From positions 1 through 64,000 of the forward strand of contig CANREG010000005.1 of assembly GCA_947629565.1 (NCBI GenBank): DNA of 64,000 nt, written 5' to 3'. Under the pieces are notes generated by a model that was not told where the DNA came from, did not search any database, and was given only the letters and a program-made list of their open reading frames with translations. Made by a program: the position numbers and the translations under genes. Shown here one piece after another: positions 28,687-37,240 of this stretch (its first letter is position 1; every line of letters begins with the position of its first letter). This DNA is from an uncultured Lachnospiraceae bacterium (GTDB lineage: Bacteria; Bacillota; Clostridia; Lachnospirales; Lachnospiraceae).

Positions 28687-31392
28687 TTACTTTATTGCTT
28701 CATCTGCTGTTTCACGCTCTGATTTTTGCATATACAAAAGGCCAAAACTGTCCGGCCCGCAGTTGGCGGAAATCGCCGGCGAAGCCTTCTGGTAAATCAC
28801 CTGTTCAAAAGGAATCTTTTCCCGTACCCGGTCTGCGATTCCGTCTAGTTCGTCCTGGTTCAATCCCGCATGGGTAATGAATAACATACGCCTGTCAATC
28901 TTGGGTCCGTTCTTCAAAACAGAGTCAATGTATTTTCTCCATATGACGTCCCTGCCCCCCATGCGAATTGCCCCAACCGTCATGCTGCTGTTTTTCAGCA
29001 CAATAACCGGATGCAGCATGAACGCCTGGCAGATAGCGTTGACCTTGTCGGGAATCCTGCCGGCACGGGCTAAATATTCTGTATCCCCCACAATAAAGCT
29101 GGTCTTTGTCCGGGCTTTCATATTGTCAATCTCCTTTAATACCGCCTCCACATTCATTCCCTCTGCGGCATGCATGGCGGCGTACAGAACAATCAGTCCC
29201 ATGCCGCTGGACAAATGTCCGGAATCGATTACCGTCACATTGTCAAATGTTCTCGAAGCTTTTAACGCATTTTCGTAACCCTGGCTGGCATTCTTTGCCA
29301 TGGCAATATGTATAATATGCTGGGCGCCGGCTAACTGCTCGGAGAAGAACACCTCGTAGTCCTCCGGTTCGGGAGCTTCGGAGCGCACATTTTTGCCATT
29401 CTCCCCAATGTAGGTAAGCACACCCTCCGTTTCAATCTCCTCGCCGTCCTTAAATTCTCCGCCTTCTGTGAGAACCCGGTACGGCATGACCTCAATCCGG
29501 TATTTCTTTGCCAACTCCACAGGAATATCGCTGACGCTGTCCGTCGTAATCATTACCGGCAGCTTTCTCTTGTGTCCCAAAACCGGTCCCACCACCATGT
29601 CCTTAAACTCCTGAGCATTGGCAAGACTCACCATCTCCCTTGGCAGATGCTTAAGCAGTTCTTCCTCTAACTGGGCGCCGCTTACGGGCTTTAAGAGATA
29701 ACCGTCAAAACCTTCCCGCTTATAAAGCGCCTGATTCTCCCCGCCTGCATTGGCCGTTAAAATTACCACCGGCGTTTCCATATTCAGTCCGCCCACCTGG
29801 CTGCGGAGCTGGTGGAGGCACTCGATGCCGTCCATCTCCGGCATAAGGTGATCCATAAATATGGCGTCATAGCGGTGCTGTAAGGAAAGCCTAATACATT
29901 CTGCGCCGCTTTTGGCCTTATCCACATTTACCCTGGTTGCCTGAAGCAGTTTTTCCGCCACTAACAGATTGGTTTCATTATCATCTACAATCAGGACATG
30001 GGCCTTTGGCGCCTCGAAGGACGCTTTATAGTGTTCATGGGCATTTAGCGTCCGTTTCTTTTCAAAATCCAGCTCTCCTAACTTTTTCTCCTCGGCCACT
30101 CTCTGTGGCAGGGTAACCACAAAGCTGGAGCCCTTCCGGTAGACGCTGTCCACGCCGATTTCACCGCCCATCAGATCCACCAGCTGCTTTACAATGGAAA
30201 GTCCCAGTCCGGTTCCCTCAATATAGTGATTCTCCGTTACATCCACCCGCTGAAATGCGTCAAACAGATGGGGAATGCTTTCCTTTTTGATGCCCATGCC
30301 GGTATCCGTCACCGAATACACCACATGCACAATGTCACCTTCTTTTTTCTTGCACTGAATAGACAGGGTAACGGAGCCTTCCGGCGTATATTTTACCGCA
30401 TTATTTAACAGGTTGATAAGAATCTGCTTAATCCGCACCTCGTCGCCATAGAGTTTAGACGGAATATCCTCCGCCACATCAATGTGGAAACTAAGCCCCT
30501 TTTCCTTTGCCCTTACCCAGATCATGTTGACGATGTCGGAAAGGGAATCGCCCACATCATAGACCTCCGTGACGATATCCATTTTCCCCGATTCCATCTT
30601 GGACATATCTAGAATATCATTGATGAGGGCTAACAAAATCTTGCTCGCATTCTGGATATTTCTCGCATCCTCCACTACCTCGTCCGATACATCTTCCCGC
30701 AAAATCATTTCATTCAGGCCGATAATGGTATTAATCGGCGTGCGGATTTCATGGCTCATGCTGGAAAAGAAACGGTTCTGCGCCTTGTTCAGCTCTTCAA
30801 TCTTTTTGTTCTGCTCCCGCACCATCTCATTTTCCGTCTTGTAGGAGCCCTTCTGGAACAAGAGCATGCCGCAGGTCACAAAGGAAACAATGGTTAATGT
30901 CATGGCGGAGTCCACATAGGTCATCTCCAGGTTGTGCTGCGTGATGCGCTGGGGGTAAAAATACGCAATATAATAACAGATTAAAAACATGATATAACCG
31001 CCCGAAAGCAGGATATATTTTGCCTTTCCCTCTACCGTAAGCGTGACGAGAACAAAGCCTAATACAAACCAAATCGGACCGCCCCCGAATACCCCTCCGG
31101 CAGTCAGGAAATTAAAGGGCAGCACTAAAAACATAGCCAGCGCGGATATGATGATCGCGCCACGCTGGATTTTGTGGGTGCGCAGGGTGATAATAACAAT
31201 AATGGCAAAAATAACAACCGCCGCCAATATGGAAAGCTGGTTCGTCAGGCTCTCCCCCGCAAAGAAACCGGTAACGCCGCCCAACACCAGACCGACAATG
31301 CCAATATTGGTAATTAAGCGAAACACCCGCTCCTGCAAGGACTGCCTGCTGTTACCTGCAATTTTTTGTCCCAGTTTTTCCAGTTTCATCAC
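28687..31392 (-). CDS. Hybrid sensor histidine kinase with receiver and C-terminal DegV (FakB-like) domain
   Basis: 'SHEIRTPINTIIGLNEMI', 'FMDHLMPEMDG', then 'VMITTDSVSDIPVELAKKYRIEVMPYRV...VIDSGHLSSGMGLIV...EYLARAGRI...HPVIVLKNSSM' DegV-like. Confidence 0.9.
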   Translation of the reverse strand: MMKLEKLGQKIAGNSRQSLQERVFRLITNIGIVGLVLGGVTGFFAGESLTNQLSILAAVVIFAIIVIITLRTHKIQRGAIIISALAMFLVLPFNFLTAGGVFGGGPIWFVLGFVLVTLTVEGKAKYILLSGGYIMFLICYYIAYFYPQRITQHNLEMTYVDSAMTLTIVSFVTCGMLLFQKGSYKTENEMVREQNKKIEELNKAQNRFFSSMSHEIRTPINTIIGLNEMILREDVSDEVVEDARNIQNASKILLALINDILDMSKMESGKMDIVTEVYDVGDSLSDIVNMIWVRAKEKGLSFHIDVAEDIPSKLYGDEVRIKQILINLLNNAVKYTPEGSVTLSIQCKKKEGDIVHVVYSVTDTGMGIKKESIPHLFDAFQRVDVTENHYIEGTGLGLSIVKQLVDLMGGEIGVDSVYRKGSSFVVTLPQRVAEEKKLGELDFEKKRTLNAHEHYKASFEAPKAHVLIVDDNETNLLVAEKLLQATRVNVDKAKSGAECIRLSLQHRYDAIFMDHLMPEMDGIECLHQLRSQVGGLNMETPVVILTANAGGENQALYKREGFDGYLLKPVSGAQLEEELLKHLPREMVSLANAQEFKDMVVGPVLGHKRKLPVMITTDSVSDIPVELAKKYRIEVMPYRVLTEGGEFKDGEEIETEGVLTYIGENGKNVRSEAPEPEDYEVFFSEQLAGAQHIIHIAMAKNASQGYENALKASRTFDNVTVIDSGHLSSGMGLIVLYAAMHAAEGMNVEAVLKEIDNMKARTKTSFIVGDTEYLARAGRIPDKVNAICQAFMLHPVIVLKNSSMTVGAIRMGGRDVIWRKYIDSVLKNGPKIDRRMLFITHAGLNQDELDGIADRVREKIPFEQVIYQKASPAISANCGPDSFGLLYMQKSERETADEAIK

Positions 31393-34232
31393 GCTTCACC
31401 TTCTTTCAGGCTCTTAGTCAGATCGGTAAGTTTCCGGGCCGCCTCCTCAAACTCGAACTGCTCCATAGCCCGGCTGATTTCCCGGAGCAGCTTCTTCACT
31501 CTCTTTCCCTGCCACATGGTTTCTCCCAATTCACTGAGAATCCGCTCTGCGCCGTCAGATTCGTAGGTGGCAAGGCTTTCCTGTAAAAGCTCTAACTGTT
31601 CAAACAGTTCTTCATCTGACAAAACCCTGCCCTGTGGCAGTTCTTCGTCAGATGCTTCTTCCTCATCTGCCTCCTCCCGGTGTTCCGGACCGAAGTCCTC
31701 CTCTATGCCGAGAATCTCACGGAACTTACCGCCAAGCGTTCTATATGCGTCTAACAGTTCTTCATGGTGGCCTTCCATATATGTCAGGTCGCTTTCCTTG
31801 GCCGCCGTTTCCTGGTTTTTTGCCATCTCAAAAATGGAATCTGCTCCTAACAGTCTGGATGTGCTTTTCAGGGAATGAACCTGAATCCGGTAATTCTCAT
31901 AATCCTTCGCCGCATACAGGCTCTCTAACTGCTCTGCCTTCTGCTCCGCTTCCTTTGCGTACATCTCAAGCATTTGCAGATAAAAGCTTTCTTCCCCTCT
32001 GCAATAGGTCATGCCTTCTTTCGTGTTGATGCCCAGCTCCCGAAACGGCGCTAGCTTTCCCCTCGGAGCCTTTTTTTCATCAGTTTTTTTCGTGCCCGCC
32101 TGTCTTTCGTCTTCCGGCTCCTTTTTATTTTCTGTAAGCTCTTCGTCTGACTGCGCCGTCTGCTCCTGCAGCTGGCTGCCGTCCACATACTGAATCCGGG
32201 ACTTTGGCAGCACCTTACGCAAAACCCGTTCCAATTCAGCGGTCTCTACGGGTTTGGGCACAAACTCATCAAAGCCCTCTCCTAAGAACATCTCCCTGGC
32301 GCCGCTGACCGCATTGGCGGTAAAGGCAATGACGGTAAGGGAATTGGCGGAACCGGTCTTTAATCTGCGCAGATGCTTTAAGGTTTCCACCCCGTCCATC
32401 TCCGGCATCATATGATCCAGAAAAATCAGGTCAAACTCCTTCCTGCCGCAGATTTCAATCGCCTTTCTGCCGCTCTCCGCAGTCTCGACCTCCATGCGGT
32501 AATCCCGGAAAATTCCCTCTGCCACCATACGGTTCATGGGCTCGTCATCCACAACTAAAACCCTGACGCCCGGACAGAGCATCCGTTTTTCTGTCTGCTC
32601 GCCCTCCTGTTCCTCCGGCACCGTATTCAATATATTGACAACCGGAAAAGCGGAAAACGGTTTTTCCAGCAGTTTCACCCGGCTTCCCTCCGGCAAAATA
32701 TAGTCCTCGTTTCCAATCAGGACAACCTGCACTTCCTCATCTAATGCCTCAAACCAATCCGGATCATCCTCATATTCCTCTTTTGCCACAAACAAATGCG
32801 TCAGCTCATAAGCCCGCGCAAGGCTATCTAACTCATCCATATTAAACACCCTGTGAACGGAGACATCCAGCTCGCAGGCAATGTGGGTAATAACTTCATC
32901 ATAGAATTTTCTGACCTCCGGAGTCTCATATTTCTCCGGTCTGAGATAGCAGGCCAGGCAAAGCTCGCTGCGCCGGTCCACCTTCATACACTTAGTATCG
33001 TCCGTCACCTTCTGGGGAATACTGACGGTAACGCAGGTACCGCTCCCCTCCCTGCTTTCCACATGGACAAAGCCCTCCATGGCGGACGCCATGCCATAGA
33101 CAATCGGAATGCCAAGACCAAGGCCGCCTGCTTTTCGGTTCCTTCCACCGCTGGACTGGTAGAACTTCTCCCGGATTTTTTCCATGCTTTTTTTGTCCAT
33201 GCCGGTTCCGGTATCCGTAATCCGGATACACAGGTTGATTCCGTAAGGCTTCGGCAGTCCGTATATTCTTACACAGACGCCGCCCTTATCCGTAAATTTG
33301 ATGGCGTTATCCAACAGATGCTTGATGATCTTCTTTATCTTTCTTGCGTCTCCATGCAGCACGGCGGGTATGCCCGCGTCCACGTCAAATATCAATTCCA
33401 GTCCCTGCTTATTGTTCATCACACGGCTTTCGGAGATAATATCATTGACGAGGGAGGCGATCATATAATCCTCCTCGCTCAAAATCACCCTTCCGGTATC
33501 AATCTCGGTAAAATCCAGAATGTCCTCAATCTGCCGGAACAGGCGGTGTCCTGCCTGCTGGATAGACAGAAGGTTATCCCGATCCTGCGCATTACGGCGT
33601 TTTTTCAGCATGACCGTTGTCAGTCCCGTTACTGCATTAATGGGCGTCCGCAGCTCATGGGACACATTGGTTAAAAAATCCTCCGTCCGGCGGTTGGTAT
33701 CCTCCAATTCTGCAATCCGCATGTCCATTTCCCTGCGCTCCCTGTCGGATTTGTCAACCAGATGACCGAGGATGCGCCCCACTAAAAAGACCATCACAAA
33801 ATGAAACAGTATTCGAAAAATCATAATCGGCGTATAAGAAAAACTTTTGCCAAAGACAAAAACAAGATCATAGACCATGACCACATAATACACAGCCATG
33901 CAAAGACGAATCATGCTGTACATTCCCGCAACATAATAGATGATAATCACTGCAATCATGACAGGAGCAAGGTCAAAAAAGCTGGTCTCATGGATGCCAA
34001 AAAAGAAAAAAGCGCACATGCTCATCACGAAATACAGCCATTTTTTCAGTTCTCCCGGAACCCTCCTGCTGACAAAAATCACCCAGCATGCCACCAGCCA
34101 TAAAAACAGCCTGAGCACCACAGACATATCCCAGTCCAGCAAAAGCGCCTCCACGGTCAGCAACGCCAGAAAAAATGTGTAGCAGAGCAGCAGCGTCAGA
34201 TATGATTCCTGTCTCTTTTCCTGTTCATGCAT
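31389..34232 (-). CDS. Hybrid sensor histidine kinase with degenerate plus canonical receiver and Hpt domain
   Basis: 'SHELRTPINAVTGLTTVM', 'IFLDHMMPEMDG', Hpt 'VHSLKSTSRLLGA'. Confidence 0.9.
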   Translation of the reverse strand: MHEQEKRQESYLTLLLCYTFFLALLTVEALLLDWDMSVVLRLFLWLVACWVIFVSRRVPGELKKWLYFVMSMCAFFFFGIHETSFFDLAPVMIAVIIIYYVAGMYSMIRLCMAVYYVVMVYDLVFVFGKSFSYTPIMIFRILFHFVMVFLVGRILGHLVDKSDRERREMDMRIAELEDTNRRTEDFLTNVSHELRTPINAVTGLTTVMLKKRRNAQDRDNLLSIQQAGHRLFRQIEDILDFTEIDTGRVILSEEDYMIASLVNDIISESRVMNNKQGLELIFDVDAGIPAVLHGDARKIKKIIKHLLDNAIKFTDKGGVCVRIYGLPKPYGINLCIRITDTGTGMDKKSMEKIREKFYQSSGGRNRKAGGLGLGIPIVYGMASAMEGFVHVESREGSGTCVTVSIPQKVTDDTKCMKVDRRSELCLACYLRPEKYETPEVRKFYDEVITHIACELDVSVHRVFNMDELDSLARAYELTHLFVAKEEYEDDPDWFEALDEEVQVVLIGNEDYILPEGSRVKLLEKPFSAFPVVNILNTVPEEQEGEQTEKRMLCPGVRVLVVDDEPMNRMVAEGIFRDYRMEVETAESGRKAIEICGRKEFDLIFLDHMMPEMDGVETLKHLRRLKTGSANSLTVIAFTANAVSGAREMFLGEGFDEFVPKPVETAELERVLRKVLPKSRIQYVDGSQLQEQTAQSDEELTENKKEPEDERQAGTKKTDEKKAPRGKLAPFRELGINTKEGMTYCRGEESFYLQMLEMYAKEAEQKAEQLESLYAAKDYENYRIQVHSLKSTSRLLGADSIFEMAKNQETAAKESDLTYMEGHHEELLDAYRTLGGKFREILGIEEDFGPEHREEADEEEASDEELPQGRVLSDEELFEQLELLQESLATYESDGAERILSELGETMWQGKRVKKLLREISRAMEQFEFEEAARKLTDLTKSLKEGEA

Positions 34233-34248
34233 AGAACATTTCCTCCTG

Positions 34249-35283
34249 TTATCTCTCCCGCATAAGGTAATCGTTGTCTTCATCTATCATTGCCAGCATA
34301 ATATCTGCAAATGCGGGATCAAACTGGGTTCCCTTCCCCTTTTCAATCTCAGCGCGCACCTTCTCCTGCGGCAGGGCGTCCCGGTAGCTTCTTCTCGACG
34401 TCATCGCATCATAGGAATCCGCAACCGCAATAATCCGGGCCTCTAAGGGAATGTCCTTGCCGGATAATCCATCGGGATAACCGCCGCCGTCATAGCGTTC
34501 ATGGTGGTATCTGGCTCCGGTCACCAGCTTTGGAAATTCCTTAATATTTTTTAAAATGGTCTCCCTTAATGCGGGATGCGTCTTAATGATATTGTATTCC
34601 TCATCACTGAGCGCAGAAGGCTTATTGATAATGGTGTCGGGAATCCCAATCTTGCCCACATCATGAAGAAGTCCGATGGTATAAATGTCCTCCTGCTGTT
34701 CCCGGGACAGTCCCGCTCTTTTCGCAATCTGCATCGAATACTCCGCCACTCTGGAGGAATGTCCTTTCGTATACGTATCCTTGGCGTCAATGGCGCCGGA
34801 AAGGGCCTTGATAATCTGGATAAACAAAGCCTCTAGCTTCCTGTGCTGCTCTAACACCTCATGCGTCTTTTCCTCTACCTCCTGGGCTAAGTTCGTTTGC
34901 AGCCGGTTCAGTTCAATGGCATTTTTCACCCGCAGCAAAAGCACTTCCGGCACAAAGGGCTTCTTAATAAAATCAATCGCGCCTGTATTCAGGCCCTTTG
35001 TCTCCGTCTCGCTGTCATCATCTGCCGTTAAGAAAATCACAGGTATATCCACTATGCCGTAGCGTTCCCTGATTATGGAGATGGTCTCGAATCCATCCAT
35101 CTCCGGCATATGTATGTCAAGCAAAATCAAATCCGGTTTGTTAAACTGTAAGAATTTCACTGCCGCTTCACCGGACTTTACGCAACTCACTTTAATTCCT
35201 GCCTCCCCTAATATATGGTTGGCCATGGTCAGGTTCGATGTGTTGTCGTCTACAACTAATATCCACATACTCATAATATACAT
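34249..35283 (-). CDS. Response regulator with HD-GYP domain (putative cyclic di-GMP phosphodiesterase)
   Basis: REC 'LILLDIHMPEMDG'; 'IGLLHDVGKIGIPD', 'HHERYDGGGYPDGLSG'. Confidence 0.95.
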   Translation of the reverse strand: MYIMSMWILVVDDNTSNLTMANHILGEAGIKVSCVKSGEAAVKFLQFNKPDLILLDIHMPEMDGFETISIIRERYGIVDIPVIFLTADDDSETETKGLNTGAIDFIKKPFVPEVLLLRVKNAIELNRLQTNLAQEVEEKTHEVLEQHRKLEALFIQIIKALSGAIDAKDTYTKGHSSRVAEYSMQIAKRAGLSREQQEDIYTIGLLHDVGKIGIPDTIINKPSALSDEEYNIIKTHPALRETILKNIKEFPKLVTGARYHHERYDGGGYPDGLSGKDIPLEARIIAVADSYDAMTSRRSYRDALPQEKVRAEIEKGKGTQFDPAFADIMLAMIDEDNDYLMRER

Positions 35284-35580
35284 CCCACTTTCTTTTTTCT
35301 CCCCAGTGTAGCAATCCTGCTTCCCTAATTGCCGCTTTAGTTATGTTAAGCCCTATCTCGATGGCATCTGACAAATCTGTCTGCATGCAGACGCTTTGTC
35401 ATTCGCCATGTCCGCACGGCTTATTGCTTTCGCAAACATTAAGTGCTCATATTATATCACAATTTTTAGCCTTTGTATATTATAAAACTGTATTTCACAA
35501 TTTCCTCTTGCCAGTTCCCCCATTGCTTGTTATACTTTCTAAGGATATTTATTGTTAATACTTAATTTATGCATACATTT

Positions 35581-35765
35581 GCGAAACGCCCGCAGACCTG
35601 TATGGATTGCGCAGCTTAACCAATACCGTAAGCAGGCACTATGAGCCCGCCGGTACTTAGGTGGTGCGTAGCAGCGCCTTAGTACCGCTGCGTGGCGAGA
35701 GTAGCGCAAGCGTGCCTGCGTCGGTATGGTTAAACTGCGCAATCATAAGATATACTGCGTTTCGC
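35581..35765. repeat. Long imperfect palindromic intergenic repeat element, copy 1
   Basis: Arms GCGAAACGC.../...GCGTTTCGC and GATTGCGCAG.TTAACCA.TACCG..GCAGGCA with its complement; core 35632-35719 also found inverted at 41256-41344. Confidence 0.75.
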
Positions 35766-35804
35766 TGTTGCTAAATTACATCTCAATTGCAAAAGGAGAA
35801 AACC

Positions 35805-37214
35805 ATGGGTGGATTTTTTGGAGTTGTCGCAAAAGAAGACTGTATGTTTGATTTATTTTTCGGAACCGACTACCATTCGCATTTAGGTACCAGGCGGGGA
35901 GGTATGGCTGTCTATGGAGAGAAAGGCTTTGACCGCTCCATTCACAATATTGAGAACGCCCCTTTCCGTACCAAGTTTGACAAGGATATGCGGGAAATGC
36001 ATGGTTATATGGGAATTGGCTGCATATCGGACTATGAGCCGCAGCCCTTAATCGTGCGCTCCCATCATGGCACCTACGCCATTACCACAGTCAGCAAGAT
36101 TAATAACACAGATGAGATTGTCAATACCATTTTTAATCACGGCAATTCCCATTTTTTAGAGATGAGCGGCGGAGATATCAATCCAACCGAGCTGATTGCC
36201 GCCATCATCAACCAGAAGGAAAATATTATCGACGGCATACACTACGCCTTAGAGTTAATTGACGGTTCCCTGACGATCCTGCTTATGACGCCAAAGGGCA
36301 TCTATGCGGCCAGGGATAAGTACGGGCGAACGCCGGTTATCATCGGCAAAAAGGAAGACGCCTGGTGCCTGACCTTTGAGGATTTTGCATACCGCAATTT
36401 AGGTTATGAGGATTATAAGGAATTAGGACCCGGAGAAATTGACATTGTAACGCAGGAGGGCGTCAAGACCTTAGTGCCGCCGGGGGACAAAATGAAAATC
36501 TGTACCTTCCTGTGGGTTTACTACGGCTATCCCTCCAGCTCCTATGAGGGCGTCAGCGTGGAGCAGATGCGCTACAACTGCGGGGCAAGCCTGGCAAAGC
36601 GGGATAATGTAAAACCGGATATTGTTGCCGGAGTACCGGATTCCGGAACCGCCCATGCCGTTGGATATTCCAATGCGTCCGGTATTCCGTTTTCCAGACC
36701 GTTCATCAAATACACTCCCACCTGGCCCCGTTCCTTTATGCCTACCATACAGAGCAAGAGAAACCTCATCGCTAAGATGAAGCTATTAGCTGTTCATGAT
36801 TTAATTAAAGATAAGAGCCTGTTATTAATTGACGACTCGATTGTACGGGGAACCCAGCTTCGGGAAACCACAGAATTTTTATACCAAAGCGGCGCAAAGG
36901 AAGTACATATCCGCCCTGCCTGTCCGCCTTTGGTATACGGCTGCAAATACCTGAATTTCTCCCGTTCCTCCTCCGAAATGGACTTAATTACCAGACGGGT
37001 AATTGCAAAGTTAGAGGGGACAGAAGATGTATCCGAAGAAGTATTACAGCAGTACACCGATCCGGAATCTCCAAAGTATGACCAGATGGTGGAGGAGATT
37101 CGCAAGGAGCTTAATTTTACTACCCTCCGCTACAACCGGCTGGATGATATGTTAGCGGCAGTGGGACTTCCGGAGGACAAGCTGTGTACCTACTGCTGGA
37201 ACGGAAAGGAATAA
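35805..37214 (+). CDS. Amidophosphoribosyltransferase (PurF) paralog lacking N-terminal catalytic Cys
   Basis: 'LLLIDDSIVRGTQLRETTEFL' PRPP-binding motif; starts MGGFFGVV where PurF has CGVFGI; SD AGGAG. Confidence 0.85.
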   Translation: MGGFFGVVAKEDCMFDLFFGTDYHSHLGTRRGGMAVYGEKGFDRSIHNIENAPFRTKFDKDMREMHGYMGIGCISDYEPQPLIVRSHHGTYAITTVSKINNTDEIVNTIFNHGNSHFLEMSGGDINPTELIAAIINQKENIIDGIHYALELIDGSLTILLMTPKGIYAARDKYGRTPVIIGKKEDAWCLTFEDFAYRNLGYEDYKELGPGEIDIVTQEGVKTLVPPGDKMKICTFLWVYYGYPSSSYEGVSVEQMRYNCGASLAKRDNVKPDIVAGVPDSGTAHAVGYSNASGIPFSRPFIKYTPTWPRSFMPTIQSKRNLIAKMKLLAVHDLIKDKSLLLIDDSIVRGTQLRETTEFLYQSGAKEVHIRPACPPLVYGCKYLNFSRSSSEMDLITRRVIAKLEGTEDVSEEVLQQYTDPESPKYDQMVEEIRKELNFTTLRYNRLDDMLAAVGLPEDKLCTYCWNGKE

Positions 37215-37240
37215 CCGCATATCTTACTAAGGGCATACCT

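Noticed and set aside
32853-33674. 273-aa plus-strand ORF antisense to a hybrid kinase
   Set aside because: Lies wholly within the well-supported kinase gene on the other strand; composition looks like an antisense shadow ORF.
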